From assembly GCA_038227995.1 (NCBI GenBank), contig JBBRPP010000007.1:114425-178424 (forward strand): 64,000 nucleotides of DNA, written 5' to 3'. Below are positions 51,115 to 60,400 of the stretch, piece by piece (within the stretch, counting starts at the first letter, position 1; each line of letters opens with the position of its first letter). A model generated the notes under the pieces. The model was not told where the DNA came from, searched no databases, and worked only from the letters and a program-made list of their open reading frames with translations. The position numbers were made by a program, and so were the translations under genes. The DNA comes from WLMZ01 sp038227995 (GTDB lineage Bacteria; Actinomycetota; Acidimicrobiia; Acidimicrobiales; Ilumatobacteraceae).

Positions 51115-53016
51115 ATGGTTTGGCGGGTGGAGCTGGACCTGGACGCGCTGCTCAGCGGCCTCGACGCCGATCAGCGCCACGCGGTGACGGTCGCGGCATC
51201 CCCGCTCGCGATCATTGCAGCCGCTGGATCGGGCAAGACCACGGTGCTCACGCGGCGGATCGCGCACCGCCTTTCAACCGATCCGGCAGTGCAATCTCCG
51301 CACATCCTCGCCCTGACGTTCACCAGCCAGGCCGCACACGAACTGCAGCGGCGACTGCGGCGACTCGGTGTTCGCGAGCGGCTGGAAGTGGGCACGTTCC
51401 ACGCCGTCGCACTCCGGCTGCTGCGCCAGCGAGCGCTCGATGCAGACCAACGACCGCCCGCGGTTGCCACTGATCGACTCCGGTTGATGACCGAGGCCGT
51501 CCGACCGCTCGGCGGTCGCGACGAGCCTGCGTTCCTGCTCGGCGAGATCGACTGGATGCGAGCTCGCAACCTCGCGCCGTCGGCGTATGCCACGGCGGCC
51601 AAGCGGGCCGGACGCCGCACGCCGGTCAGCTCGGCCCAGATCGGCGTCGCGCTCGATGCCTACAGCACGGTCAAGAAGCGTCGCGGTGTGTGCGACTTCG
51701 ACGATCTGCTCGAACAGTGCCTGGTCGCATTTCGCACCGACAAGATGTGGGCGGCCGGCGTGCGCTGGCGGTTCCGTCATCTGTTCGTCGACGAGGCCCA
51801 GGACCTCAACCCGCTGCAGCACGCGCTCCTCGAAGCGATCCGCGACGATCGCCCCGATCTGTGCCTGGTCGGCGATCCGCGGCAGGCGATCTTCGGGTTC
51901 AACGGCGCCGACCCCACCATCATGGAGAACGTCGAGCGGCTGTACAGCGGGCTGACGATCGTGCGCCTCAGCCGCAACTATCGCTGTTCTCCGCAGATCG
52001 TGGCCGCGGCCGGCAGCGTGCTCGAGCGCATCGGACGGACCGACGACTCGCTGTCGATGGCGCCCGAGGGACCGCCGATCTCGATTCGTCGCCACGACAC
52101 CGACGCGGCCGAGGCCACCAGCGTGTCGTCGATGGTTCGCGAACTCGCCGGAGCGAGTCGCGCGTGGCGGACGTGCGCCGTCCTGGCCAGGACCGGAGCC
52201 CAGCTGACAATCGTGGCGCGCGAACTCGAACGGCTCGGCGTTCCGACCAACGTCCAGGGGAACGCGACGAAGAGCCGCGCGCTCAACGCAGCGTTGGCCG
52301 AGGCGTACGGCTGGCGCAATCTGACCGACCTCGGCACCTGGGTCGAGAGCATCAACGCGGAACAGCAGAGCGATCCGATCCGAACCAGGGTGGCCGAAGC
52401 CGCCGATCGCTACCTCAGCCAGGCACCCGGTATCACCTTCAGGTCGTGGGTCGAATTCCACAGTCCGTTCGACGACCTCGAGGATTCGCAACCCAGCGAC
52501 GCGGTCGATCTGCTGACGTTCCACGGCGCCAAGGGCCGCGAGTGGCGTTCGGTCGTCATCGTCGGCGCGGAGACCGGTCTGGTGCCGCACTCGTCCGCCG
52601 TCACGGCCGAGCAACGGGCCGAGGAAGCTCGTCTGCTGTACGTGGCGTGCACGAGGGCTCGCGAGCAGCTCATCGTGACGTGGGCCGCACAGCGGCGCGA
52701 TCGTGCATGTCGGCCGTCGCCACTGATCGAGACCATGGACCGCGATATCGACGATGGACCGGCACCGCCACCGACCGAGCGGGTACCGCTGCCCGGCCCG
52801 GATCCGATCTACCTCGCGCTCGTCGCGTGGCGAGGCAACGCCGCTCGGGCTGCCGACGTGACCCCGGCCGCGATCTGTAGCGACGATTCGCTCCGCGCGC
52901 TCGCGCAGGCCAAGCCAACGACGGTCGAGGCCGTTGCTGCACTCACCGACCTCGGGCCGATCAGTGCGGCACGCCTCGCTCCTCGGTTGCTGGCGGCGCT
53001 CAACCAGGCTCGGTAG
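51115..53016 (+). CDS. UvrD/Rep-family DNA helicase with C-terminal HRDC domain (UvrD2-like)
   Basis: A 633-residue superfamily 1 helicase. Motif Ia/I is IIAAAGSGKTT, motif II VDEAQDLNP, motif III VGDPRQAIFGF, motif IV LSRNYRC, motif V TFHGAKGREW and motif VI LLYVACTRAREQL. The C-terminus is an HRDC domain (YLALVAWRGNAARAADVTPA and following). Mycobacterial UvrD2 also carries a tetracysteine segment after HRDC, which I do not see here. ATG 51115 or GTG 51127 could be the start. Its 3' end overlaps the convergent hotdog gene by 17 bp. Confidence 0.9.
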   Translation: MVWRVELDLDALLSGLDADQRHAVTVAASPLAIIAAAGSGKTTVLTRRIAHRLSTDPAVQSPHILALTFTSQAAHELQRRLRRLGVRERLEVGTFHAVALRLLRQRALDADQRPPAVATDRLRLMTEAVRPLGGRDEPAFLLGEIDWMRARNLAPSAYATAAKRAGRRTPVSSAQIGVALDAYSTVKKRRGVCDFDDLLEQCLVAFRTDKMWAAGVRWRFRHLFVDEAQDLNPLQHALLEAIRDDRPDLCLVGDPRQAIFGFNGADPTIMENVERLYSGLTIVRLSRNYRCSPQIVAAAGSVLERIGRTDDSLSMAPEGPPISIRRHDTDAAEATSVSSMVRELAGASRAWRTCAVLARTGAQLTIVARELERLGVPTNVQGNATKSRALNAALAEAYGWRNLTDLGTWVESINAEQQSDPIRTRVAEAADRYLSQAPGITFRSWVEFHSPFDDLEDSQPSDAVDLLTFHGAKGREWRSVVIVGAETGLVPHSSAVTAEQRAEEARLLYVACTRAREQLIVTWAAQRRDRACRPSPLIETMDRDIDDGPAPPPTERVPLPGPDPIYLALVAWRGNAARAADVTPAAICSDDSLRALAQAKPTTVEAVAALTDLGPISAARLAPRLLAALNQAR

Positions 53017-53749
53017 GCAACGGCTGCTCCGCGAGCGAACGCATTTCCATCAACCTCACGAAGACTTCCGGCTTCATCGAGATGAACAATCCTTCGGCCT
53101 CTGCGCACAACCGATCGCCGGCGCTGAGGGTTCCGGTCGTGAAGATCTTGCGGCCCTCGATCCGGTCGAGACGACCGACGAACCGGACCTCCTCGAACAG
53201 CGGCGTCGGAGAGCGGTACGACACCGACAATCGGCCAGTCATACCCGGCAGCCCGGATGCAGCCTGGGCGAAGCCGAGGATTTCGTCGAACCCGGCGGCG
53301 ATGAAGCCACCGTGCAGGCACCCCGGCGGCCCCTCGTACGGCGCCCCGTAGGTACACGTGCCGATCACGTCGCCGTCGTCGCCGAACGTGACCTCGATCG
53401 GTGGGGCGAGCGGATTCAGGCGCCCGATGAACGGGCTGAAGTCGATAAAGCTCTCGGGCCCCTTGAACAGTGAGCCTTCGGCCACACCGAGGTAGCCGCG
53501 GCCATGCGTCTCGCCGCGCAGCAGCCCGGCCGCCTCGCGCACCAGTGCCGCAGCACGATCCATCTCGGCATCGCCCGCCGTGCTGCTGAGCAACTCATCG
53601 ATGACGACGCGCGTTGCAGCAACGAGGTCGGCGCGGGGTCCCGAGGGTGCTGCGTCGTTCAGCGTCCTCCACTTGATCGCGTCACGCATCGTCGCCGGCG
53701 TCGGCGGGAGCGGCGGCAACGGTATGGGTGTTTCGTCCGCCGCGCTCAT
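53000..53749 (-). CDS. Hotdog-fold thioesterase (PaaI/4HBT-like)
   Basis: A 249-residue protein with a C-terminal hotdog domain: GPPGCLHGGFIAAGFDEILG carries the HGG-type catalytic loop, followed by GRLSVSYRSPTPLFEEVRF. The N-terminal ~100 residues are an extension with no recognised domain. Acyl-CoA thioester hydrolysis is likely, substrate unknown. The stop overlaps xthA's neighbourhood: xthA begins in the same leftward cluster upstream and ends at 53749, so the two genes abut by one base. It overlaps the helicase 3' end. Confidence 0.82.
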   Translation of the reverse strand: MSAADETPIPLPPLPPTPATMRDAIKWRTLNDAAPSGPRADLVAATRVVIDELLSSTAGDAEMDRAAALVREAAGLLRGETHGRGYLGVAEGSLFKGPESFIDFSPFIGRLNPLAPPIEVTFGDDGDVIGTCTYGAPYEGPPGCLHGGFIAAGFDEILGFAQAASGLPGMTGRLSVSYRSPTPLFEEVRFVGRLDRIEGRKIFTTGTLSAGDRLCAEAEGLFISMKPEVFVRLMEMRSLAEQPLPTEPG

Positions 53750-54522
53750 CAGTCGGTGATGTCGACGATGACGGGCGCGTGATCGCTGGGTGACGTGCCC
53801 TTGCGGGCATTACGGTCCACGACGCAGAACGTGCTGCGGGCGAGCACCGGCGCAGTTGCCAGGATGAGGTCGATGCGAAGACCGCGTCCCATGTGGAAGT
53901 CACCGGCACGGTAGTCCCACCACGAGTACACCTTGTCCTCGTCGTGGAAGTGCCGGAAGACATCGGTCATGCCCCACTCGCACAGGGCTTCGAGCTCGGC
54001 GCGCTCGGGCGGACTGACGTGCGTTGCCCCGACGAACTTCCTCGGGTCGTACACGTCTCGGTCGTCGGGCGCGATGTTGAAGTCGCCGGTGACGACGACC
54101 GAGTCCGATGGAGTCGAGGTGTTCGCGACATGAGCCCGCAGTCGAGCCAGCCATGCCAGCTTGTACTGGTAGTGGTCCTGGTCGAGGGCCCTTCCGTTGG
54201 GCACGTACACGGACGTGACCTTCACTCCCCCGCACGTCGCCGTGAGCAGTCGCGCTTCGGCGTCCGGCGCCTCGCCGTCGGCGAAGTTGGGGACGACATC
54301 GGTCAGCCCGACCTTGGAGAGGATCGCGACACCGTTCCACTGTCCCTGACCGTGGTGGGCCGACTCGTAACCCAGCGCCTGGAAGGTCAGGGCCGGAAAG
54401 GCATCGTCGGCGAGCTTGGTCTCCTGCATGCAGAGGACATCAGGTTGAACATCGGCCAACCATTCCTCGACCCGACCGATGCGCGCCTTGAGCGAGTTGA
54501 CGTTCCATGTCGCGATGCGCAT
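53749..54522 (-). CDS. xthA: Exodeoxyribonuclease III
   Basis: A 257-residue AP endonuclease/3'-exonuclease for base-excision repair. Motifs are MRIATWNVNSLKAR, CMQETKLAD (metal Glu), VPNGRALDQDHYQYKLAW, VTGDFNIAPDDRDVYDP and SDHAPVIVD (catalytic Asp-His). Length is normal. The start lies three bases after the NYN-S1 gene's stop, and its stop overlaps the hotdog gene's start by one base, so the three are probably co-transcribed. Confidence 0.95.
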   Translation of the reverse strand: MRIATWNVNSLKARIGRVEEWLADVQPDVLCMQETKLADDAFPALTFQALGYESAHHGQGQWNGVAILSKVGLTDVVPNFADGEAPDAEARLLTATCGGVKVTSVYVPNGRALDQDHYQYKLAWLARLRAHVANTSTPSDSVVVTGDFNIAPDDRDVYDPRKFVGATHVSPPERAELEALCEWGMTDVFRHFHDEDKVYSWWDYRAGDFHMGRGLRIDLILATAPVLARSTFCVVDRNARKGTSPSDHAPVIVDITD

Positions 54523-54525
54523 GTG

Positions 54526-56001
54526 TCAGGCCTCTCCGGTGGGTGCCTTGCGCCGCCGCGAGGAACGCTTGGCGGGCGCGTTGTCGGTTGCCGCTGAGGG
54601 TGCGTCGGTGATCGGCGCCGGAAACAACTCGGTGGACGGTGCGGTCGCCGCTGGTGCTTCGGCCGCGCCTGTTGCCGCTGCTCGACCACCCCTGGCCGCG
54701 CGGGGCTTGGCTGGTGCCTTGGCTGATTGGGCGGCAGCCTTCGGGGACCGTCGGGTCGATGTCGGTGCTTCGGAAGATGCTTCGAGCGACTCGACGACCG
54801 CGGCGGCTGCGGCAGCCGGGGCATCCGAACTCTTCGGCGCTGCCGCTGCCTTGCGGCTTCGCGTCGATTTCTTCTGCGTCGGTGGCGCGGCCGGTGTCTC
54901 CGAGGTGGCACCGGGCGGCTCGGTCGCGATCGGCGCCGCTGCCTTAGCAGTCTTCTTGGCCGGCGCGCGGCGAGCCTTGGGGGGATCTGCGGGCGGAGGC
55001 GCCATCGCCGGAACAGCAAGATCGATGCTGCGCCGCGCGGCTGCGAAACTGCTGACCACGAGCGTCACTGTCTCGTTCAGGGCCATGATCTCGCGAGCAC
55101 TCCGCGGCGCGGGGTCGGCCATCAGCCGCAACGGCACGTAGCCCTTGACATCACCGATCGCCACGTACGCACCGTGTGAGGAATAGGACTCGACCACCGC
55201 TGACACCGACGTGCCAACGGGATGGTGCTCGACGAACGACAGGAACGCGAGCAGGTCGTTGACCGCCTTCGGCTGCGCTGCCTGGGCGGCCTCTGGCGTC
55301 AGCTCAGTGCTCTCGCCGCGCCTCGGCTGCTGCTGCCGCTCGGACTTCGGTTGCGCCGATCGCCCGCTCGATTTGGCCGGCGCAGCCTTCGCTCCGGGCA
55401 GGACAGCGCCGGGCGGCGGCGCCTTCGGGATCGGCATCGGACCCTCGGCCGACAACGAGACCGCGTGCATGGCTGTCATCGGTGCCTGGCCTGTCGCCGT
55501 GGCCGCCCCGCGCTTCTGACCACGACCGCGCGACGGTGACTTGTCGACGACCTTCTGCTCTTTCACCGAGCGCCTGCTGATCGGACCGCGCACCGGCGAT
55601 CGATTGACGAAGACCCAGCCGATGTGTGGCACCGGCTTGCCACCGATCAGTCGACCTTCGTCGAACAGCCATGGATATTCGCCGTGGAACTCCTGGTAGC
55701 TGTCATTGGAGACGATGGTCGCGTTGACCTTCTTGGCGATGCTGAGAATGAAGCCGTCACCACGGCCGACGGCCCCGGCGGGAGGCGCGACGAACTCGTT
55801 GGTCTCGATCGCCACCTCGAACTCGGGCACTTCCTTGGGGTCGATGCGATGGCCGAACGTGGCATCGACGACGACGGTGATCAGGTCATCGGGATGGTCG
55901 CTGCGATACGACGCGATCGCTTCGTTGAGCTGCTTGAGGCTGGGCATGGTTCGGCCTTCAGTGGCCAAATTGGAGCCGTCGATGATGACGTGTTGAGACA
56001 T
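54526..56001 (-). CDS. NYN-domain (Zc3h12a-like) putative ribonuclease with S1-like domain and long disordered tail
   Basis: A 491-residue protein with three parts. Residues 3-135 match the Zc3h12a-like NYN RNase domain, with acidic residues Asp8 (IIDGSNLA), Asp46 (VVVDATFG), Asp82 (GRGDGFIL) and Asp100 (VSNDSY). Residues 261-333 form an S1-like RNA-binding barrel (GTSVSAVVESYSSHGAYVAI, GDVKGYVPLRLM). Residues 334-491 are an Ala/Pro/Lys/Arg tail of the kind found in actinobacterial RNA-degradation proteins. Metal-dependent RNA cleavage is the family expectation; targets are unknown. ATG 56001 is chosen. It is divergent from the HAD gene and upstream of xthA. Confidence 0.85.
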   Translation of the reverse strand: MSQHVIIDGSNLATEGRTMPSLKQLNEAIASYRSDHPDDLITVVVDATFGHRIDPKEVPEFEVAIETNEFVAPPAGAVGRGDGFILSIAKKVNATIVSNDSYQEFHGEYPWLFDEGRLIGGKPVPHIGWVFVNRSPVRGPISRRSVKEQKVVDKSPSRGRGQKRGAATATGQAPMTAMHAVSLSAEGPMPIPKAPPPGAVLPGAKAAPAKSSGRSAQPKSERQQQPRRGESTELTPEAAQAAQPKAVNDLLAFLSFVEHHPVGTSVSAVVESYSSHGAYVAIGDVKGYVPLRLMADPAPRSAREIMALNETVTLVVSSFAAARRSIDLAVPAMAPPPADPPKARRAPAKKTAKAAAPIATEPPGATSETPAAPPTQKKSTRSRKAAAAPKSSDAPAAAAAAVVESLEASSEAPTSTRRSPKAAAQSAKAPAKPRAARGGRAAATGAAEAPAATAPSTELFPAPITDAPSAATDNAPAKRSSRRRKAPTGEA

Positions 56002-56049
56002 GACACTGCCAGTCAAGCATCTGCAACGTGACGCATCTACGATCCTCGT

Positions 56050-56703
56050 GTGTTCACAGCAGTCCTCTGGGACTTCGGCGGCGTGATTCTGTCCAGCCCG
56101 TTCGAAGCGTTCAACCACTATGAAGCGTCAAATGGCCTCCCTCGCGACTTCATCCGGTCGGTCAACGCGACCAATCCCCACACCAATGCATGGGCCCTGC
56201 TCGAACGCAGCGAGATCAGCCCCAGCCAGTTCGATCAAGCATTCGCCGACGATTCGGTGCAGTTGGGCCACGAAGTGCGCGGCGCGGCCGTGCTCGGACT
56301 CCTGTCGGGCGAGATCCGGCCACGGATGGTGGCAGCGCTCGATGCCGTCAAAGCAGCCGGATACCGGACAGCCTGTCTCACGAACAACGTCGTGGCCGCT
56401 GATTCGGCGATCGTCGCCAACACGGATCGGGCAATCGCGGTCGAGGGTGTGATGTCGCGCTTCGACGTCGTGGTCGAGAGCAGCAAGGTCGGCGTGCGCA
56501 AGCCCGAGCCCCGCTTCTACGAGATCGCGTGCGAACTGCTCGGCGTCGTGCCGACGGATTGCGTCTTCCTCGATGATCTGGGCATCAACCTCAAGCCGGC
56601 GGCAGCGATGGGAATGCACACGATCAAGGTCGTCGACCCTGATGTCGCGCTGGCAGACCTCGCGTCCGCGTTGGAACTCGAATTGGTGTCACCACACATC
56701 TGA
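56050..56703 (+). CDS. HAD-superfamily hydrolase
   Basis: A 217-residue HAD subfamily IA protein. Motif I is VLWDFGGVI (Asp8 nucleophile), motif II ACLTNN, motif III Lys in GVRKPEPRFYEIA and motif IV VFLDDLGINLKPA. The GGV after motif I and the helical cap resemble the epoxide-hydrolase N-terminal/ACAD10-type group, so phosphatase activity on a small metabolite is most likely. GTG 56050 is the start. It lies 48 bp from the divergent NYN-S1 start and 22 bp before the next gene. Confidence 0.88.
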   Translation: MFTAVLWDFGGVILSSPFEAFNHYEASNGLPRDFIRSVNATNPHTNAWALLERSEISPSQFDQAFADDSVQLGHEVRGAAVLGLLSGEIRPRMVAALDAVKAAGYRTACLTNNVVAADSAIVANTDRAIAVEGVMSRFDVVVESSKVGVRKPEPRFYEIACELLGVVPTDCVFLDDLGINLKPAAAMGMHTIKVVDPDVALADLASALELELVSPHI

Positions 56704-56725
56704 AGACCTGACTGGAGAATCGGTC

Positions 56726-57391
56726 ATGCTCACGCTTCCCGACAGCTTTGCAACGACCCGAGATGCGGCGCACTCGATCGCCGAGCACGTGCTCGCACCT
56801 GCACGCTTCGCGATCGATGGCAGGATCCGGCTGCGGCCACTTCCCCACGGGTTCTGCGTGCCCGCCGTCGGAGCGTCCTCGCGCAGCATCAGCGTCGTCG
56901 GTGACCAGTTCGTGATCACGGACGCGACGGGCGAGGCCGATGCAACGATTCAGCACCTTCGGCAGCTGGCCGAGCTCGCCGATGTCGAACTGGGCACGCC
57001 GACGGCGTTCACCCCGACGCAACCGCTGCGACCGGACGCGACCCTCGACATCGATCCGGCGTCGATGGCCGTCATCGGCGAGTGGTTCGAACTCGCCGAC
57101 GCAGCGCTGCGGACGCTGGCCTCGAACATCGGCGCCGACACCGAACCCGTCTTGTGGCCGGAACACTTCGACCTCGGGATCTCTCACGCCGCGGTGAACT
57201 TCGGCGCGTCGCTGGGCGACGGATCAGTGCCCGAGCCCTACCTGTACGTCGGCCCACACGACATGAGCCGGATTGCGCCCGACGAGTTCTGGAACGTGAG
57301 CTTCGGATCAGCCGTCACCCATGAAGCCATCGCATCGGTCGACGACGCCGTCGCCTACTTCACCAAGGGCTGGACCCTCACCCACCCGTGA
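56726..57391 (+). CDS. Conserved-looking protein of unknown function
   Basis: A 221-residue soluble acidic protein (MLTLPDSFATTRDAAHSIAE). ATG 56726 follows GGAGAA at good spacing. Features visible are HGFCVPAVGASSRSISVVGD, PVLWPEHFDLGISHAAVNFG, a cluster YLYVGPHDMSRIAPDEFWNV and a Trp/Lys-rich end (FTKGWTLTHP). I do not recognise the family; no membrane segment or catalytic signature is clear. It follows the HAD gene by 22 bp and ends just before a strong hairpin. Confidence 0.75.
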   Translation: MLTLPDSFATTRDAAHSIAEHVLAPARFAIDGRIRLRPLPHGFCVPAVGASSRSISVVGDQFVITDATGEADATIQHLRQLAELADVELGTPTAFTPTQPLRPDATLDIDPASMAVIGEWFELADAALRTLASNIGADTEPVLWPEHFDLGISHAAVNFGASLGDGSVPEPYLYVGPHDMSRIAPDEFWNVSFGSAVTHEAIASVDDAVAYFTKGWTLTHP

Positions 57392-57409
57392 GATAGCCGT
57401 CTACCTGGT

Positions 57410-57458
57410 GTTTGTGTCACCGCAAAGGCCAGACTCTGCTCTTTGTGGTGACGCAAAC
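57410..57458 (+). terminator. Long hairpin with G-U pairs after the unknown gene
   Basis: GTTTGTGTCACCGCAAAG (57410-57427) pairs with CTTTGTGGTGACGCAAAC (57441-57458) over 18 positions with a 13-base loop. In plus-strand RNA two positions are G-U wobbles, so the stem is continuous; in minus-strand RNA the same positions are A-C mismatches. This favours function on the plus transcript, facing kgd, which converges from the right. Confidence 0.65.
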
Positions 57459-57490
57459 CTGGGATCGATGTGCTCGGCCTGCGGCCGACT

Positions 57491-60400
57491 TCAGTCGGCC
57501 CACTCCGCAAACGTCTCGTCCATGAGATCGCTGAGTTCCTGGTCGTGGATGGTCTTCGACCCCGTGGCCGGGCTGCCACTCTCGACGCGCGAGACGTGGC
57601 GCAGGTCGTAGCCACGGTCCTTGATGCGCCACGTGCGAGCTTCGACGAAGCTCCACGGACCCATGTTCTCAGGCTCTTCCTGCAGCCACACCAACTGCCG
57701 TGCGTTCGGGTAACTCTCGACGATGGCGAGCATCTGCTCGACCGGGAACGGGTAGAGCTGCTCGACGCGCACGATGGCCATCGGCGCTGCGCGCTTGTCG
57801 CGCTCGGCGAACGCATCCCACGCGACCTTGCCGCTGCAGAAGACGAGTCGGGTCACTGCCGATTTGTCGAGGCCAGGCGTCGGATCGTCGAGCACCTCTT
57901 GGAACGAGCCGGTCGTCAACTCGTCGACCGTCGAGCGGGTCTGCGGTGAGCGCAGCGCGGACTTGGGGGTGAACATGATCAGCGGCTTGCGCACCGAGCG
58001 GCGAACCTGGCGCCGCAGGAGGTGGAAGTACTGCGCTGCCGTGGTGGCGTTGCAGACCTGGATGTTGTCCTCGGCGCAGGCCTGCAGGAAGCGTTCGATG
58101 CGGGCCGAGCTGTGCTCGGGGCCCTGACCCTCGAAGCCGTGCGGGAGCAAGAGCACGAGCCCGTTGCCTTGGCCCCACTTGTCCTCGGCCGCGACGATGT
58201 ATTGGTCGATGATGATCTGGGCGCCGTTGATGAAGTCGCCGAACTGCGCCTCCCACACCACCAGCGCGTCGTGGTTGATGTGCGCGTAGCCGTACTCGTA
58301 ACCGACCGCTGCGTATTCGCTGAGGAGCGAGTCGTAGATCCAGAGCTTGGCCTGGCTGCCGGGAAGCTCGCCGAGCGGAATCCAGTTCGTCTCGTTCTCG
58401 TAGTCGATCAGCGCCGCGTGCCGCTGGCTGAAGGTGCCGCGTCGGGTGTCCTCACCGGAGAAGCGAACGGGGTTGCCCTCCATCACCAGCGAACCGATGG
58501 CGAGTGCCTCACCCGTTGCCCAGTCGACGAGGTTGTTGTCGTGGTACAGCTTGGCTCGCGCCTCGAACTGGCGGGCCAGCTTGGGGTGAGGCGTGAAGCC
58601 CTCGGGATACGCCGTGAGGTGGTCGAAGATCGCGTCGAGCGCGCCGCGATCGACGCCGGTGGGAACATGCGGCAGCACACCCAACGGCTTCGGGGGCTTG
58701 GCGACCTTGACGGTCTCGGGCGCATGGGCACGGGTCTCGTCGAGGGCGACTTGCAGCTTGCTCTGGAAGTCGAGCAAGGCGCTTTCGGCCTCCTCGACCG
58801 TGAGCTCACCACGCTTGACAAGCGCCTCGACGTAGAGCTTGCGGACGCTGCGTCGTTCGGCGATCGCCTTGTACATCAGCGGCTGGGTGTAGCTGGGATC
58901 GTCGCCTTCGTTGTGACCGTGGCGGCGATAGCAGACCATGTCGATGACGACGTCTTTGTGGAAGCGCTGGCGATACGCGAATGCGAGCTGGGCCACACGC
59001 ACGCACGCTTCGGGGTCGTCTCCGTTGACGTGGAAGATCGGCGCCTGCACCGTCTTGGCGACATCGCTGCAGTACAGCGAACTACGCGCGAACTTGGGGC
59101 TGGTCGTGAATCCGATCTGGTTGTTGATGATCAGGTGGATCGTGCCGCCGACGCGATAGCCGTTGATGTCGCTCATCGCGAGGCATTCCGCGACCACACC
59201 CTGTCCGGCGAACGCTGCGTCGCCGTGGATGAGGATCGGCAGCGAGGGGTACGAGCCTGCCGGTTCGATGCGATCCTGGTTGGCACGAACCATGCCGAGC
59301 ACGATGGGGTCGACGGTCTCGAGATGGCTGGGGTTGGCGGCGAGTTCCACCTTGATGTCGGCACCGGTCGGACTCTCGTACTTGCCGGTCGCGCCGAGGT
59401 GGTACTTGACGTCACCCGAGCCCTGCACGGACGTGGGGTCGACGTGCCCTTCGAAGTCACGGAAGATCTTCTCGTAGCTCTTGCCCATCAAGTTGGCGAG
59501 CACGTTGAGGCGGCCACGATGGGCCATGCCGATCACGGCCGAGTCGAGGCCGGCATCGACTGCGTCGCTGAGGATCGAGTCGAGCACCGGGATCGCCGAC
59601 TCGGCACCTTCGAGACCGAAGCGCTTGGCGCCGACGTACTTGGTGGCGAGGAACTTCTCGAACGCTTCGGCCGCGTTGAGGCGCTCGAGGATCCGCCGCT
59701 TGTCCTCCTTGGTGAACACGTGATGCACGCCTTCGACCTGACTCTGGATCCAGCGCTGCTCGTCGGTGTCCTGGATGTGCATGTACTCGATGCCGATCGT
59801 GCGGCAGTACGCATCGCGCAGCACGCCCAGCAGATCGCCCAGTGCCTGCTTCTCGACGCCCCCGACGCCGCCGGTGAGGAACTCGCGCTCGAGGTCCCAG
59901 ATCGTGAGGCCGTACGTTGCCGGATCGAGTTCGGCCGGCATCATCGGCAACTTCCAGCGCAGCGGGTCGAGGTCGGCGATGAGGTGACCGCGAACGCGGT
60001 GGACGCGGATGAGCGTCGCGATCTGCATCTGCTTGTGCAGCATCGCGTCTTCGCTGTTGGTCGGGTTGACGTCGGTGCGCCACTTGACCGCTTCGTACGG
60101 CACACCGAGGTCGGTGAACAACGTCTCGTAGAAGTTGTGCTCGCCCATCAGCAGCTCGTGCACACGCTTCAGGAACATGCCGCTCTCGGCGCCCTGGATG
60201 ATGCGGTGGTCGTACGTGCTCGTGATCGTGACGACCTTGCTCACCCCCAACGCGCCGAGCGCCTTCTCGTCGCTGCCCTGGAACTCGGCCGGATAGTCGA
60301 TGCTGCCGACGCCCACGATGACACCCTGGCCGGGCATCAGACGGGGCACGCTCTGCACGGTGCCGATCGTGCCGGGGTTGGTGAGCGAGATGGTCGCGCC

